Below, in pieces: positions 55,419 through 64,000 of a stretch of 64,000 bases of DNA (its first letter is position 1; every line of letters starts with the position of its first letter). A program made the position numbers and the translations under genes. A model generated the notes under the pieces. It had not been told where the DNA came from and searched no databases. It was given only the letters and a program-made list of their open reading frames with translations. Source of the stretch: Paraburkholderia solisilvae (GTDB lineage Bacteria > Pseudomonadota > Gammaproteobacteria > Burkholderiales > Burkholderiaceae); contig NZ_CADIKF010000002.1 in the NCBI RefSeq assembly GCF_902859875.1, positions 124,001-188,000 on the forward strand, in the 5' to 3' direction.

Positions 55419-57632
55419 TCAGAAGTCCGTCGTCACCGACATCAGAAACGTGCGCGGCCTGCCCTGTGTCAGATACGCGCCGGTCGCGGAGGCCCAGTAC
55501 GCTTTGTTGGTCACATTTTCGACGGTCGCACGGAACGTGGTCGGGTGCTTATAGATGTTCAATGTATAGCGCGCGCCGAGGTCGAAACGATCCCACGCTG
55601 GAATCGACAGCTTGTTGGCAGCGTCGAGGAACTGGTTGCCGGTATGAATCCATGCGGCATCGAGTGTGAGGCCCGGCACCCACGGCAGATCGTATTCGCC
55701 GCTCACGTTGAACAGATAGCTCGGCACACCGATCGGACGATCGCCGTCGGTCGCGCCGCCGGCGGTATCGAGTTGCTTCGCGTTGAGCAGCGTCGCGCCC
55801 GCCAGCAGACGCACGCCTTTCGCCACTTCGCCGTAGACCGACAGTTCGATGCCGCGATGCCGCTGCGTGCCGTTTGTGCCGAACAGATTCGTCGTCGGGT
55901 CGGTGAATGCGGTCGGTTGTTCGATCTGGAATAGCGACAGTGTGCCGCCGAAGTGATTCGAGTCGTATTTCGCGCCCACTTCGTACTGCTTCGTGCGGTT
56001 CGGCGCCAGCGTCTGGCCGACGTTCGCGGCGCCGATAGGCGCGGTCTGTCCGGGCGCGAGCGACTCCGCACGGTTGGCGAACAGCGAGATGCTGTTGGTC
56101 GCTTTCACGACGAGGCCGAAAATCGGCGTGTTGATCGACTGGTCGAAGCTCGACGAAATGCTGTCGGTGCCGACCGTGAAGTTGTTCTGATGCAGTTGCT
56201 GGTGACGGGCGCCAATCGTGAACAGCACGCGGTCATTCAGAATGCCGAGCGTGTCGGAAACGGCGACGCTGCGCATCAGGATCTGATCGGCGAGGCCCGG
56301 GTCCGCGAAGTTGCCCGCTACGAAGCTCGTCAACGGCGGCATGGGCACGGCGCCGCCGCCGTACAGGCTGGTCGGGAACGCGCTGCTAAAGGCGAATGCC
56401 TCGCGATCTTCGATGCTCGTGATCGCAAAGCCTGCCGCCACCCTATGCGTGACCGGACCGGTCGCAAAGTGTCCGCGCACGCCGGCGGTGGCCGACTGCG
56501 CATCGGTGGTGCGCAGAATGTCGCTGGCGGTCGCGGTCGTGCCCGTCACCGAATCGAAGGTCGGCGACGAGTAAGTGCCGTCTTCGTGGGCGTGATGTGT
56601 GCCGCCGCTCGCGTACGCGGTCCAGCCAGGCAGGAAGTCATATTCCGCGCGCAGGATGCCGACCGTGTCTTCGAGCGTGCTCTGCGTCCACGGCTGTGCG
56701 AAGTTGTGCGTCGCGGACGGCGGGTCGGGCACATCGGTGCCGGTGACCTGAACCGTTGAACGGCCCTCGTCGATATTCCGGCGTTGATACAGGAAATCGC
56801 CGTACAAACGCAGCTTGTCGCCCCGGTAGTCGAGCGACACGGCCGTCGACGTGTCGTGGCGGAATTCATCGTCGATGCTTGTTTCGCCGCCGCGTATCGC
56901 GCCGTTCACGCGGATGCCGAATTGTCCGTCGCTGCCGAAGCGCCGGCCCACGTCGACGTGGGTTCCGACCTGCCCCGAGCCGCTTGCCTCAGCCGTTACG
57001 CGCGTGAGCGGTTTGTCGTCTGCGCGCTTCAGTTCGAGATTGATGCCCCCGCCGATCGCCGAGCCGGTCGGCGACGCGCCGTCGAGGAACGCATTGGCGC
57101 CTTTGAACACGTCGACGCGTTCGAGCACTTCCGGCGCCACCAGTTGGCGCGGCGTGACGCCGTACAGGCCGTTCAGCGAGATGTCGTCGCCATTCAGCTG
57201 GAAGCCGCGGATCACGAATACTTCGGAAAAATTGCCGAAACCGTACGCGGGGCGCACGTCCGGATCATGCGCGAGAAGCTCGCCGATCGAGTGGGCCTGC
57301 GAATTCTCGATCGCCTTTGACGTGTAACTCGTCATGCTGAACGGCACGTCGCTCAGCTTCTGATTCCCTAGCAGGCCGAACTGTCCGCCGCGCGCGATTT
57401 CTCCACCCGAATAGGTCGGTGCGAAGTCACCGGGCAACGGGGTGGCGGCGCCCTCGACCTTGACCGTCGGCAGCGTCTTGTCTGTCCCGGCGGGCGGTGG
57501 TGGTGCGTCGGACTGCGCGTGCGCAATTCCGCAGAGGCTGAGTGCGAACGGCAACGAGGCACGAAGAAATGCGCGACGGACGGCGACCTGAAGCGGACGC
57601 AAGCGCGGCCTGAAAGTAGCAATGCTGGTCAT
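55419..57632 (-). CDS. TonB-dependent siderophore receptor
   Basis: A 737-aa outer-membrane receptor. A long signal peptide (ends GIAHA) is followed by a plug domain (QKLSDVPFSMTSYTSKAIENSQAHSIGELLAHDPDVR) and a 22-strand barrel ending in a Phe (FLMSVTTDF). The plug reads VFVIRGFQLNGDDISLNGLYG, as in ferrichrome/pyoverdine-type receptors. The ATG at 57632 is used. A Fur box about 125 bases upstream suggests iron repression. The ligand is unknown. Confidence 0.93.
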   Translation of the reverse strand: MTSIATFRPRLRPLQVAVRRAFLRASLPFALSLCGIAHAQSDAPPPPAGTDKTLPTVKVEGAATPLPGDFAPTYSGGEIARGGQFGLLGNQKLSDVPFSMTSYTSKAIENSQAHSIGELLAHDPDVRPAYGFGNFSEVFVIRGFQLNGDDISLNGLYGVTPRQLVAPEVLERVDVFKGANAFLDGASPTGSAIGGGINLELKRADDKPLTRVTAEASGSGQVGTHVDVGRRFGSDGQFGIRVNGAIRGGETSIDDEFRHDTSTAVSLDYRGDKLRLYGDFLYQRRNIDEGRSTVQVTGTDVPDPPSATHNFAQPWTQSTLEDTVGILRAEYDFLPGWTAYASGGTHHAHEDGTYSSPTFDSVTGTTATASDILRTTDAQSATAGVRGHFATGPVTHRVAAGFAITSIEDREAFAFSSAFPTSLYGGGAVPMPPLTSFVAGNFADPGLADQILMRSVAVSDTLGILNDRVLFTIGARHQQLHQNNFTVGTDSISSSFDQSINTPIFGLVVKATNSISLFANRAESLAPGQTAPIGAANVGQTLAPNRTKQYEVGAKYDSNHFGGTLSLFQIEQPTAFTDPTTNLFGTNGTQRHRGIELSVYGEVAKGVRLLAGATLLNAKQLDTAGGATDGDRPIGVPSYLFNVSGEYDLPWVPGLTLDAAWIHTGNQFLDAANKLSIPAWDRFDLGARYTLNIYKHPTTFRATVENVTNKAYWASATGAYLTQGRPRTFLMSVTTDF

Positions 57633-57756
57633 GCGAAACCCTGAAGAAATCTGTTCTTTTATGACGTCAGCGGGGTGCTGCGTCGCGTGTGCCTTGGCGT
57701 ACCCGGTCGATTCCCGCGGGATGACGGCAGCAGGGCCAAGCTTTCGAATTCTATTC

Positions 57757-57775
57757 AAATGAGAATGATTCGCAA
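57757..57775. promoter_or_regulatory. Fur box
   Basis: AAATGAGAATGATTCGCAA matches the Fur consensus element GAGAATGATT with inverted arms, within an AT-rich stretch upstream of the receptor gene. Confidence 0.7.
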
Positions 57776-57913
57776 ATGCATTTTAAATATGTCGCATGGA
57801 TGACGGTCGCGATGTGGTGGATTTGCAACGATTTGGGTCGGGCGCATCGAGCGGCGCTTGACAGATGGGATGCATCGCGGATTCGGCGCCGACAGAACGA
57901 CCGCGGCCCGCAA

Positions 57914-57932
57914 AGGTGAGGATTTTCGGGAG
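57914..57932 (-). repeat. Isolated iteron 31 kb from the origin
   Basis: AGGTGAGGATTTTCGGGAG is the inverse of CTCCCGAAAATCCTCACCT, identical to the array copy at 26203. It sits in the gap between two divergent TonB receptor genes. Confidence 0.75.
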
Positions 57933-58428
57933 CCGTTTTTGCGCCTGGATTCGAACGCGGACTTTTATCCGAACATCGATCTGCAACTCAACCGGCAGGC
58001 ATCGGCAAGCCGCAACCAGTAATCTGCAATCGCACTTCCTTTCTACCCACGACGGAATATTCATTCGCGCCAGGAGAACGGGTTTCGCTGGTCACAGACG
58101 TGTGCGCATCCTAATCTTGCAATCCGTAAGCAATCTTCGACACGCCCGTCAAAAATATTTTCAACGGGCCGGAATAAACCCCTTCAAGCTTTCGTTCACT
58201 CCACGACGCGCGCGCGTTCGCACGCGTGTGCCGTTTTTTTAGCGGTCGCCAATGCAGCGGCCGTATTCGATCAGGTCCCCACTTCCGTGCCTTATCTAGC
58301 CGCGCGCTTTACCGCGCGTAGCTGCCGCATGCCCTTCGCGCGCATCGCATGGTTGCCGACAGCCGGCGGCCATGCGACGCGCAGCGAAGCGGCACATCAC
58401 TGAAGTGTGTTTGAAAGGGGATCGATAG
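57933..58428. other. Right part of the receptor-receptor gap
   Basis: About 500 bases without a supported gene. An AT-rich tract at 58135-58180 may hold the promoter of the next receptor. I see no clear Fur box for that gene. Confidence 0.35.
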
Positions 58429-60711
58429 ATGAAAATCAGAAAGCCACGACAGGCGGCGCGCGCCGCGCGTGCACGCTTGCGCAAGGGCGCCGAAGTTCGG
58501 CTCGCCGCGCTGTGCATGGGCATTGCGTTCGCGCCTTCCGGCTGGGCGCAATCGCAAGATCAACAACCTTCTGCGACGCCCTCGGCTACGCCGTCAACCG
58601 GTGCCGCGCCGGATTCGACATTGCCTGCGATTCACGTGCAGGGTAGCGCGCCGACCGGCTACGGGCCGCTCGTCGAAACCGATCGCGTCAACGACCCGCA
58701 GCAACGCGTGTCGGCCAGCAAAACAGGCACGAAGCTCGAGGATTTGCCGGCCAACGTGCAGGTCATTCCACGCCAGCTCGTGAACGAGCAGGGCGGCACC
58801 ACGCTGCACGACGCCATTCAGAACGCGAGCGGTGTGAACTATGGCGGCCAGGATTCGAAGGGCTACTACGACCACTTTCTGATTCGCGGCCTGAATGCGC
58901 AAGTCTATGAAGACGGTTTCTCCGACGGCGATGAACTGAGCGGCATCACGCATTCGCTCAATGGCGTCGAGCGGGTCGAGGTGATCGAGGGGCCAGGCTC
59001 GGCGCTGTTCGGCAGCGGGCCGCCGGGCGGCACGCTCAATCTCGTGCACTACACGCCGTCGCCGGATCTCCACTATGGCACGAGCATTCAGGCGGGCTCG
59101 TACGGGACGGTGACCAATACCGACTACATCACCGGGCCGACCGGCATTGCCGGCCTCAACTATCGCGTCGACGCGACGTTCTCGCGCACCGACGGCTTTC
59201 GCGATCTCGCGGGCCGCGACTATGAGGTCAGGCCGGATTTACAGTGGCAACTGGGCAACCACACGCTCGAGTTCTCGCTGGATCTGCGCGACATACACCA
59301 GACGCCGGACTCGTACGGCATCCTCTACTTCCATGGCTCGCCGCTGTCGAGCGTGTCGCGCGACGCGAAGTTCTCGACGCCGTTCGCGTTTGCGCGGGAA
59401 ACCTATGTGCGCCCGGAGCTGACCGACAAGTGGCGGATCAACGACTTCCTGACGATCAACAACCGCTTCTCGTACCTGCATCGTTCGCTCGACGCGCTGA
59501 CCAACGGCGACAGCACCAGCACGATGGTGAGCAATGGCGAAGTGGTCGGCCGGCAGCTGCGGCAGCAGGACGACAGCGACAACAGCTTCGACTACCAGTT
59601 CGAACCGGTATGGAAGTTCGCGACCGGCAGTGTCGGACATACGCTGTTGACGGGCTTCGAGTATCAGCATCAGGTGATCGATACCGACCGGGCGACCGCC
59701 GATCTGCCGAACATTCCGGACGCGTTCAATCCGGTTCCGCCGGAAACGAGCGCCGATCAGCTGGCGTTCCTGTGCGACGCGAAGCACTCATGCGACAACG
59801 ATCATCTGGTCGCGAACTACTACAGTGTGTATGCGACCGATCAGATCGATGTGACCGACCGGCTCAAGCTGCGCGCCGGTGTCCGGCAGGACTGGTGGGA
59901 TACGTCGCTCACGCCGAATATTTCGGTGCCGGGACGTTTCGGCACGAACGGCCAGCCGCTGCTCGCCGGCGTAACCGACTCGCGCAACGACGCGCCGGTC
60001 AGCTGGAATATCGGCGCGCTGTACAAGCTTCTGCCATGGATGTCGCCGTACTTCGGCATTTCGAAGAGCCACTTTGCGAACTTCAACTCGGAGAATACGC
60101 AGAACGGCATCGGTGCACCGGAGTCGGCGCTGCAGTATGAGGTCGGCGTGAAATTCTCGCTGCTCAACGACCGCGTCATTCTCAACACCGCGTTGTTCGA
60201 CGTGAAGCGCGACAACGTGGCGGCGCTGCAGACCATCAATGGAGTCGAGTCGGTCGTGTTCGATAGCCAGAAGACGAAGGGCGCCGAAGTGTCGGTCGAT
60301 GCGGCGCTGACGAGCCGCTGGCACGTGACGGCGAACTTCACTGCGCAGGACCCGCAGATCACCGACAACCCGCAAGGCATTACGTCGGTGGGCAATCGTC
60401 CGCAAGGTGCGCCCGCCTATATCGGCAACCTGTGGTCGACTTACGATTTCTCGATCGCGGGCGTGCCGGGCTTCCACGTCGGCGCGGGCGTCAACTATGT
60501 CGCGAAGACGTACAGCGACATCACGAACGTCAATTCGATTCCGTCGTATGTGATCGCGAATGCGGCGTTTGGGTATGAAACGCCGCACTGGGGTATCGAC
60601 GTGAACGTGGACAATCTGTTCGATCGCCGCTACTTCGTCGCCGCGAATGCAGCCGGCGCATTTGTCGGCGAATCGCTGAGTGCGTTCGTGAACCTCCACG
60701 CGAACTTCTGA
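58429..60711 (+). CDS. TonB-dependent siderophore receptor
   Basis: A 760-aa receptor with an unusually basic signal peptide (KIRKPRQAARAARARLRKG, then a hydrophobic stretch to PSGWAQ), a plug (TGTKLEDLPANVQVIPRQLVNEQGGTTLHDAIQNASGVNYGG) and a barrel ending VNLHANF. Residues VEVIEGPGSALFGSGPPGGTLNLV are the typical plug hallmark. AAAGGGG lies upstream of the ATG. It is divergent from the other receptor. Ligand unknown. Confidence 0.93.
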   Translation: MKIRKPRQAARAARARLRKGAEVRLAALCMGIAFAPSGWAQSQDQQPSATPSATPSTGAAPDSTLPAIHVQGSAPTGYGPLVETDRVNDPQQRVSASKTGTKLEDLPANVQVIPRQLVNEQGGTTLHDAIQNASGVNYGGQDSKGYYDHFLIRGLNAQVYEDGFSDGDELSGITHSLNGVERVEVIEGPGSALFGSGPPGGTLNLVHYTPSPDLHYGTSIQAGSYGTVTNTDYITGPTGIAGLNYRVDATFSRTDGFRDLAGRDYEVRPDLQWQLGNHTLEFSLDLRDIHQTPDSYGILYFHGSPLSSVSRDAKFSTPFAFARETYVRPELTDKWRINDFLTINNRFSYLHRSLDALTNGDSTSTMVSNGEVVGRQLRQQDDSDNSFDYQFEPVWKFATGSVGHTLLTGFEYQHQVIDTDRATADLPNIPDAFNPVPPETSADQLAFLCDAKHSCDNDHLVANYYSVYATDQIDVTDRLKLRAGVRQDWWDTSLTPNISVPGRFGTNGQPLLAGVTDSRNDAPVSWNIGALYKLLPWMSPYFGISKSHFANFNSENTQNGIGAPESALQYEVGVKFSLLNDRVILNTALFDVKRDNVAALQTINGVESVVFDSQKTKGAEVSVDAALTSRWHVTANFTAQDPQITDNPQGITSVGNRPQGAPAYIGNLWSTYDFSIAGVPGFHVGAGVNYVAKTYSDITNVNSIPSYVIANAAFGYETPHWGIDVNVDNLFDRRYFVAANAAGAFVGESLSAFVNLHANF

Positions 60712-60720
60712 TGCGAAATG

Positions 60721-60749
60721 GCAGGCGCGCGTGCTTGTCGCGCGCCTGC
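60721..60749 (+). terminator. Hairpin after the second receptor gene
   Basis: GCAGGCGCGCG and CGCGCGCCTGC form a perfect 11-bp stem, seven-base loop, starting ten bases after the stop codon. Confidence 0.6.
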
Positions 60750-60794
60750 TCCGGCGCGATCCATTGCACAGATGACTGGCAGCCGTTGAAAAAC

Positions 60795-60821
60795 GGCCGG
60801 CGTGTTCGCACCGCGCCGGCC
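60795..60821 (-). terminator. Intrinsic terminator of the aldo/keto reductase gene
   Basis: On the minus strand the stem GGCCGGCG / CGCCGGCC is followed by GTTTTTC, just after the reductase stop, a standard rho-independent form. Confidence 0.75.
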
Positions 60822-60830
60822 CTTTGCCCG

Positions 60831-61712
60831 TTACCCGTTCGCCTGCGCCATACCGATTGCATCGAGCTCCGCCAGCGCTGCATCCGGCAATTCAAGCTTC
60901 GCTGCCGCGATGTTTTCGCGCACATGCGCGACCGACGACGTGCCCGGAATCAACAGAATATTCGGCGACCGATACAGCAGCCACGCGAGCGCGACTTGCC
61001 GCGGCGTAGCGTCGACCGACTCCGCCACTTGGGACAGCACCGACGACTGGATCGGCGTGAATCCGCCCAGCGGAAAGAACGGCACGAATGCGATGCCCTT
61101 GCCCGCAAGCTCGTCGACGAGCGCATCGTCTTCGCGGTGCACGACGTTGTACAGGTTCTGCACGCAGACAATTTCCGCGATGCCGCGCGCTTGCGCGACC
61201 TGCGTTGATGTCACATTGCTCAGCCCGATGTGGCGCACGAGCCCTTCGCGCTGCAGTTCGGCGACCGCCGTCACCTGCCGTTCGATCGAGCCTTCCGACG
61301 GCGCATGACCGTCGCCCATGATTCGCACGTTGACGACATCGAGCATGTCCAGACGCAGATTGCGCAGGTTGTCGTGAACCTGCTGCCGCAATTCCTGCGG
61401 CTCGAGCGCCGGCAGCCACTTGCCGGCGTCGTCGCGGCGGGCCCCGACCTTGGTCACGATCGTGAGGTTATCCGGGTAAGGATGCAGCGCCTCCCGAATC
61501 AGCAGATTGGTCACATGCGGCCCGTAGAAGTCGCTGGTATCGATGTGATCGACGCCGGCGGCCACCGCTTCACGCAGCACGTCGATGGCGGCGCCGCGAT
61601 CTTTCGGTGGACCGAATACCCCCGGTCCAGCCAGTTGCATCGCGCCGTAGCCGAGGCGTCGCACCGCGCGCCCGGCAAGTGGAAAGGTGTCGGTAGGGAT
61701 GAATTTCGGCAT
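60831..61712 (-). CDS. Aldo/keto reductase family oxidoreductase
   Basis: A 293-aa NADPH-dependent aldo/keto reductase. Active-site Asp and Tyr are in VDHIDTSDFYGPHVTN and Lys in IVTKVGARRD. Where many members have His, this one has Arg (DMLDVVNVRIMGDG), as in the YdbC/pyridoxal-reductase-like group. It is divergent from a LysR gene, a usual regulator-target pair. Substrate unknown. Confidence 0.9.
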   Translation of the reverse strand: MPKFIPTDTFPLAGRAVRRLGYGAMQLAGPGVFGPPKDRGAAIDVLREAVAAGVDHIDTSDFYGPHVTNLLIREALHPYPDNLTIVTKVGARRDDAGKWLPALEPQELRQQVHDNLRNLRLDMLDVVNVRIMGDGHAPSEGSIERQVTAVAELQREGLVRHIGLSNVTSTQVAQARGIAEIVCVQNLYNVVHREDDALVDELAGKGIAFVPFFPLGGFTPIQSSVLSQVAESVDATPRQVALAWLLYRSPNILLIPGTSSVAHVRENIAAAKLELPDAALAELDAIGMAQANG

Positions 61713-61781
61713 CTTGATGATCTCCTTCGGTGATGACTGATGTTGGGCGCCAGTATGGAAGGGATCGCGTTGTTAGATAAT

Positions 61782-61800
61782 CCCGTCCAGATCGAACGGG
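61782..61800. promoter_or_regulatory. Candidate LysR operator
   Basis: Inverted repeat CCCGT-N9-ACGGG in the 107-base gap between the divergent aldo/keto reductase and LysR genes. Confidence 0.4.
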
Positions 61801-61819
61801 CTGTGCAAAAAGGTGAACA

Positions 61820-62731
61820 ATGACCGCAGAGATGAATGATCTTGCCGCGTTTGTGTCGGTCGCTCGCGCCGGTGGGTTTCGTGATGCCGCGCGCATCAGC
61901 GGCGTGTCCGCGTCGAGCCTCAGCACGGCGGTGCGCCGCCTCGAGGCGAAGCTCGGCATGCGGCTGCTGAACCGTACAACCCGCAGCGTCGCGCCGACCG
62001 AAGCGGGCGAACGGCTGATCGAAAAGCTGACGCCGCTCTTCAGCGAGATGGAAGCGGCGCTCGACGTGCTGAACCTGTTTCGCGACAAGCCGACCGGCAC
62101 GCTGCGGCTGAACGTGCCGGCCGGCGTCGCGCGCATCGTCCTGCCGACGATCGTCGCGCCGTTCCTGAAGGCGTACCCGGGCATTCGCGTCGAAGTCGTG
62201 GTCGAGGACGGCTTCGTCGATGTCACCGCGGCGGGCTGCGATGCGGGCATTCGCTATGACGAACGGCTCGCGCAGGACATGATCGCGATTCCGATCGGCC
62301 CGCGCGTGCAGCGCTTCGCCACGGCCGCCACACCCGCCTATCTCAATGCGCACGGCCGGCCCACGCACCCGAGCGAACTGCTGTCGCATGCGTGCCTGCG
62401 CGGACAGTTCGCCGGCGGCGCGATGCCGACATGGGACTTCGAACGCGACGGCGAGGTGCTGCGCGTCGATCCGCCGGGGCCGCTCGTCGTGCGCCCCGGC
62501 ATCGCGGTGGAACTCGCGATCAGCACCGCGCTGGCCGGCGTCGGCGTGATCCATCTTTATGAAGAATTGCTGCGCCCGCATCTGGAAAGCGGCGCGCTCG
62601 AGCCGATCCTCACGTCTTGGTGGCAGCCGTTTTCCGGGCCGTTTCTCTACTATCCGGGACGCCGCCATCTGCCCGCGCCGCTGCGCGCATTCGTCGATTT
62701 TCTGAAGACGAATACTGAAGAAACCCGCTGA
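61820..62731 (+). CDS. LysR-family regulator
   Basis: A 303-aa LysR-type regulator. The winged helix is at about 8-65 (DLAAFVSVARAGGFRDAARISGVSASSLSTAVRRLEAKLGMRLLNRTTRSVAPTEAGERL), followed by a periplasmic-binding-like effector domain. It probably regulates the divergent reductase. Confidence 0.95.
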   Translation: MTAEMNDLAAFVSVARAGGFRDAARISGVSASSLSTAVRRLEAKLGMRLLNRTTRSVAPTEAGERLIEKLTPLFSEMEAALDVLNLFRDKPTGTLRLNVPAGVARIVLPTIVAPFLKAYPGIRVEVVVEDGFVDVTAAGCDAGIRYDERLAQDMIAIPIGPRVQRFATAATPAYLNAHGRPTHPSELLSHACLRGQFAGGAMPTWDFERDGEVLRVDPPGPLVVRPGIAVELAISTALAGVGVIHLYEELLRPHLESGALEPILTSWWQPFSGPFLYYPGRRHLPAPLRAFVDFLKTNTEETR

Positions 62732-62806
62732 AGCACCTCAGCGGAAGCACCCACCTCATTCGACCGTCATCTGTGGCAGACTAGGTTCTCGCGCTCTGAC
62801 CCGCCA

Positions 62807-64000
62807 ATGCGGTCATATACGTTTTTCCCGCGGCGCGGCAACCCTCTCGATGGCGGAAACTGGCAGTCGAACCTGACTTATGGGGTCGTTGCAGTGGTGG
62901 ACAGTAGCTTCGAAGTCCTTGCGAAAGACGGTGACCGTTCCTTCTGCAGGACAACGCGTACCCAGCCCGACGGCACGCAAACGTCCGTGCTCACGGTGCG
63001 GCCCGCCGGCGAGCCGCCGACGGCCGCGAGCCTCGATCGCGTCTCGCACGAATACGGCCTGAAAGACCAGTTGCACAGCGCGTGGGCGGTGCGTCCGCTC
63101 GAGCTCGTGCGGCAGGGCGACCGCACGGTGATGGTCTGCGAGGATCCGGGCGGCGAACCGCTCGAGCGCCTGCTCGGCGCGCCGTTCGATACCGGCCGCT
63201 TCCTGGAATGGGGCATTCGCATCGCCTCTGCGGTCGGCGAACTCCATCAAAGCGGCCTCGTGCACAAGGACCTGAAGCCCGCGCATGTCCTCGTCGACGA
63301 AGCGGCGGGTACAGTGCGCTTCACCGGGTTCGGGCTCGCGACCTTGCTGCCGCGTGAACGCCAGATTCCCGCGCCGCCCGAAACCATCGCCGGCACGCTC
63401 GCGTACATGGCGCCCGAGCAGACCGGCCGCATGAACCGCTCGATCGATGCGCGCAGCGACCTGTATTCGCTCGGTGTCACCTTCTATCAGATGCTGACGG
63501 GCGCGTTGCCGTTTATCGCGTCCGAGCCGATGGAATGGGTGCATTGCCATATCGCACGCAAACCGGTGCCGCCGGACGAACGCGTTGCGCGCCTGCCGTC
63601 GCAGGTGTCGCGTATCGTGATGAAGCTGCTCGCGAAGACGGGTGAGGAGCGTTACCAGACGGCGGCCGGCCTCGAGCACGACCTGCGCCGCGCGCTTGCC
63701 GCGTGGCAGGCGCGCCGCCGGATCGATGCGTTTGCGCTGGGTGAGCACGATATTCCGGACCGGTTGCTGATCCCCGAACAGCTGTACGGCCGGGAGCGCG
63801 AGATTGCAATCCTGCTCGACGCGTTCGAGCGCGTCGTCAACGACGGGTCGCCGGCACTCGTGCTGGTGTCCGGCTATTCGGGCGTCGGTAAATCGTCGAT
63901 GGTCAACGAGCTGCACAAGGTGCTGGTGCCGCAGCGCGGGCTCTTCGCATGGGGCAAGTTCGACCCGTACAAGCGTAACGTGCCGTACGCGACGGTCGCA
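62807..64000 (+). CDS. Trifunctional Ser/Thr kinase/ATPase/sensor kinase (3' end missing)
   Basis: An open frame running off the window. It encodes a Ser/Thr-kinase-like domain (HQSGLVHKDLKPAHVLVDE catalytic loop, GTLAYMAPEQTGRMNRSIDARSDLYSLGVTFYQMLTG), then the start of an AAA/STAND ATPase (LYGREREIAILLDAFERV, P-loop SGYSGVGKSS). Proteins with this order usually end in GAF and histidine kinase domains. The kinase glycine loop is weak, and DFG is replaced by TGFG, so kinase activity is doubtful. The ATG at 62807 or a GTG at 62894 could be the start. Confidence 0.85.
   Translation, partial: MRSYTFFPRRGNPLDGGNWQSNLTYGVVAVVDSSFEVLAKDGDRSFCRTTRTQPDGTQTSVLTVRPAGEPPTAASLDRVSHEYGLKDQLHSAWAVRPLELVRQGDRTVMVCEDPGGEPLERLLGAPFDTGRFLEWGIRIASAVGELHQSGLVHKDLKPAHVLVDEAAGTVRFTGFGLATLLPRERQIPAPPETIAGTLAYMAPEQTGRMNRSIDARSDLYSLGVTFYQMLTGALPFIASEPMEWVHCHIARKPVPPDERVARLPSQVSRIVMKLLAKTGEERYQTAAGLEHDLRRALAAWQARRRIDAFALGEHDIPDRLLIPEQLYGREREIAILLDAFERVVNDGSPALVLVSGYSGVGKSSMVNELHKVLVPQRGLFAWGKFDPYKRNVPYATVA

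Overview
The window is high-GC and reads as a Burkholderiaceae genome, most likely Paraburkholderia or Burkholderia. Indicators are the Burkholderia-type hopanoid genes, a 16-strand porin, a ParABS/Rep_3/KfrA module and parS-like palindromes with core TTTATGCGCATAAA. From memory, that core matches the parS described for Burkholderia chromosome 2. The window therefore appears to cover the replication and partition region of a secondary chromosome or megaplasmid plus about 20-35 kb on each side. No tRNA, rRNA, insertion sequence or CRISPR array was seen.

Layout. (1) 1-5.2 kb: the 3' part of a NarL-type regulator, then hpnM (leftward) divergent from hpnN and an mlaA/vacJ-like lipoprotein gene (rightward). 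(2) 5.3-10.2 kb: a tightly overlapping leftward hopanoid operon hpnD-hpnE-shc-hpnG. (3) 10.4-15.2 kb: a leftward operon (receiver, CheC-type phosphatase, diguanylate cyclase) divergent from a hybrid histidine kinase. (4) 15.4-21.4 kb: stress-type protein, FMN reductase, three DnaA boxes, an ECF sigma/zinc-finger pair, an orphan SsuA-type protein and ArsC. (5) 21.6-30.4 kb: the replicon core with three parS sites, parA, parB, a Rep_3 initiator, about 19 iterons, a KfrA-like protein, a tyrosine-recombinase-fold protein lacking its catalytic residues, and a small unknown gene behind a LexA-type box. (6) 30.5-36.4 kb: XRE-cupin regulator divergent from kbl-tdh, YceI-like protein, TetR plus DUF1348-type pair, small outer-membrane protein. 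(7) 36.5-53.6 kb: a catabolic island. A leftward operon of ten genes encodes a CMD-family protein, an alpha/beta hydrolase, CoxG, a three-subunit molybdenum hydroxylase, a crotonase, UbiD, UbiX and a semialdehyde dehydrogenase. It is divergent from a GntR regulator, an AAHS-type MFS carrier, an NCS2 permease, a porin and XdhC. (8) 53.7-64 kb: aldehyde dehydrogenase, two TonB-dependent receptors, aldo/keto reductase with LysR regulator, and the 5' part of a large Ser/Thr kinase/ATPase protein.

The most noteworthy signals are in and around the origin. Copies of the 19-bp iteron occur far from the main array: two beside kfrA and two isolated copies about 28-31 kb away in the aldehyde dehydrogenase/TonB receptor region. 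The recombinase-like protein has lost its catalytic tyrosine and sits in an apparent SOS-controlled pair. The substrate of the catabolic island cannot be named from sequence alone.
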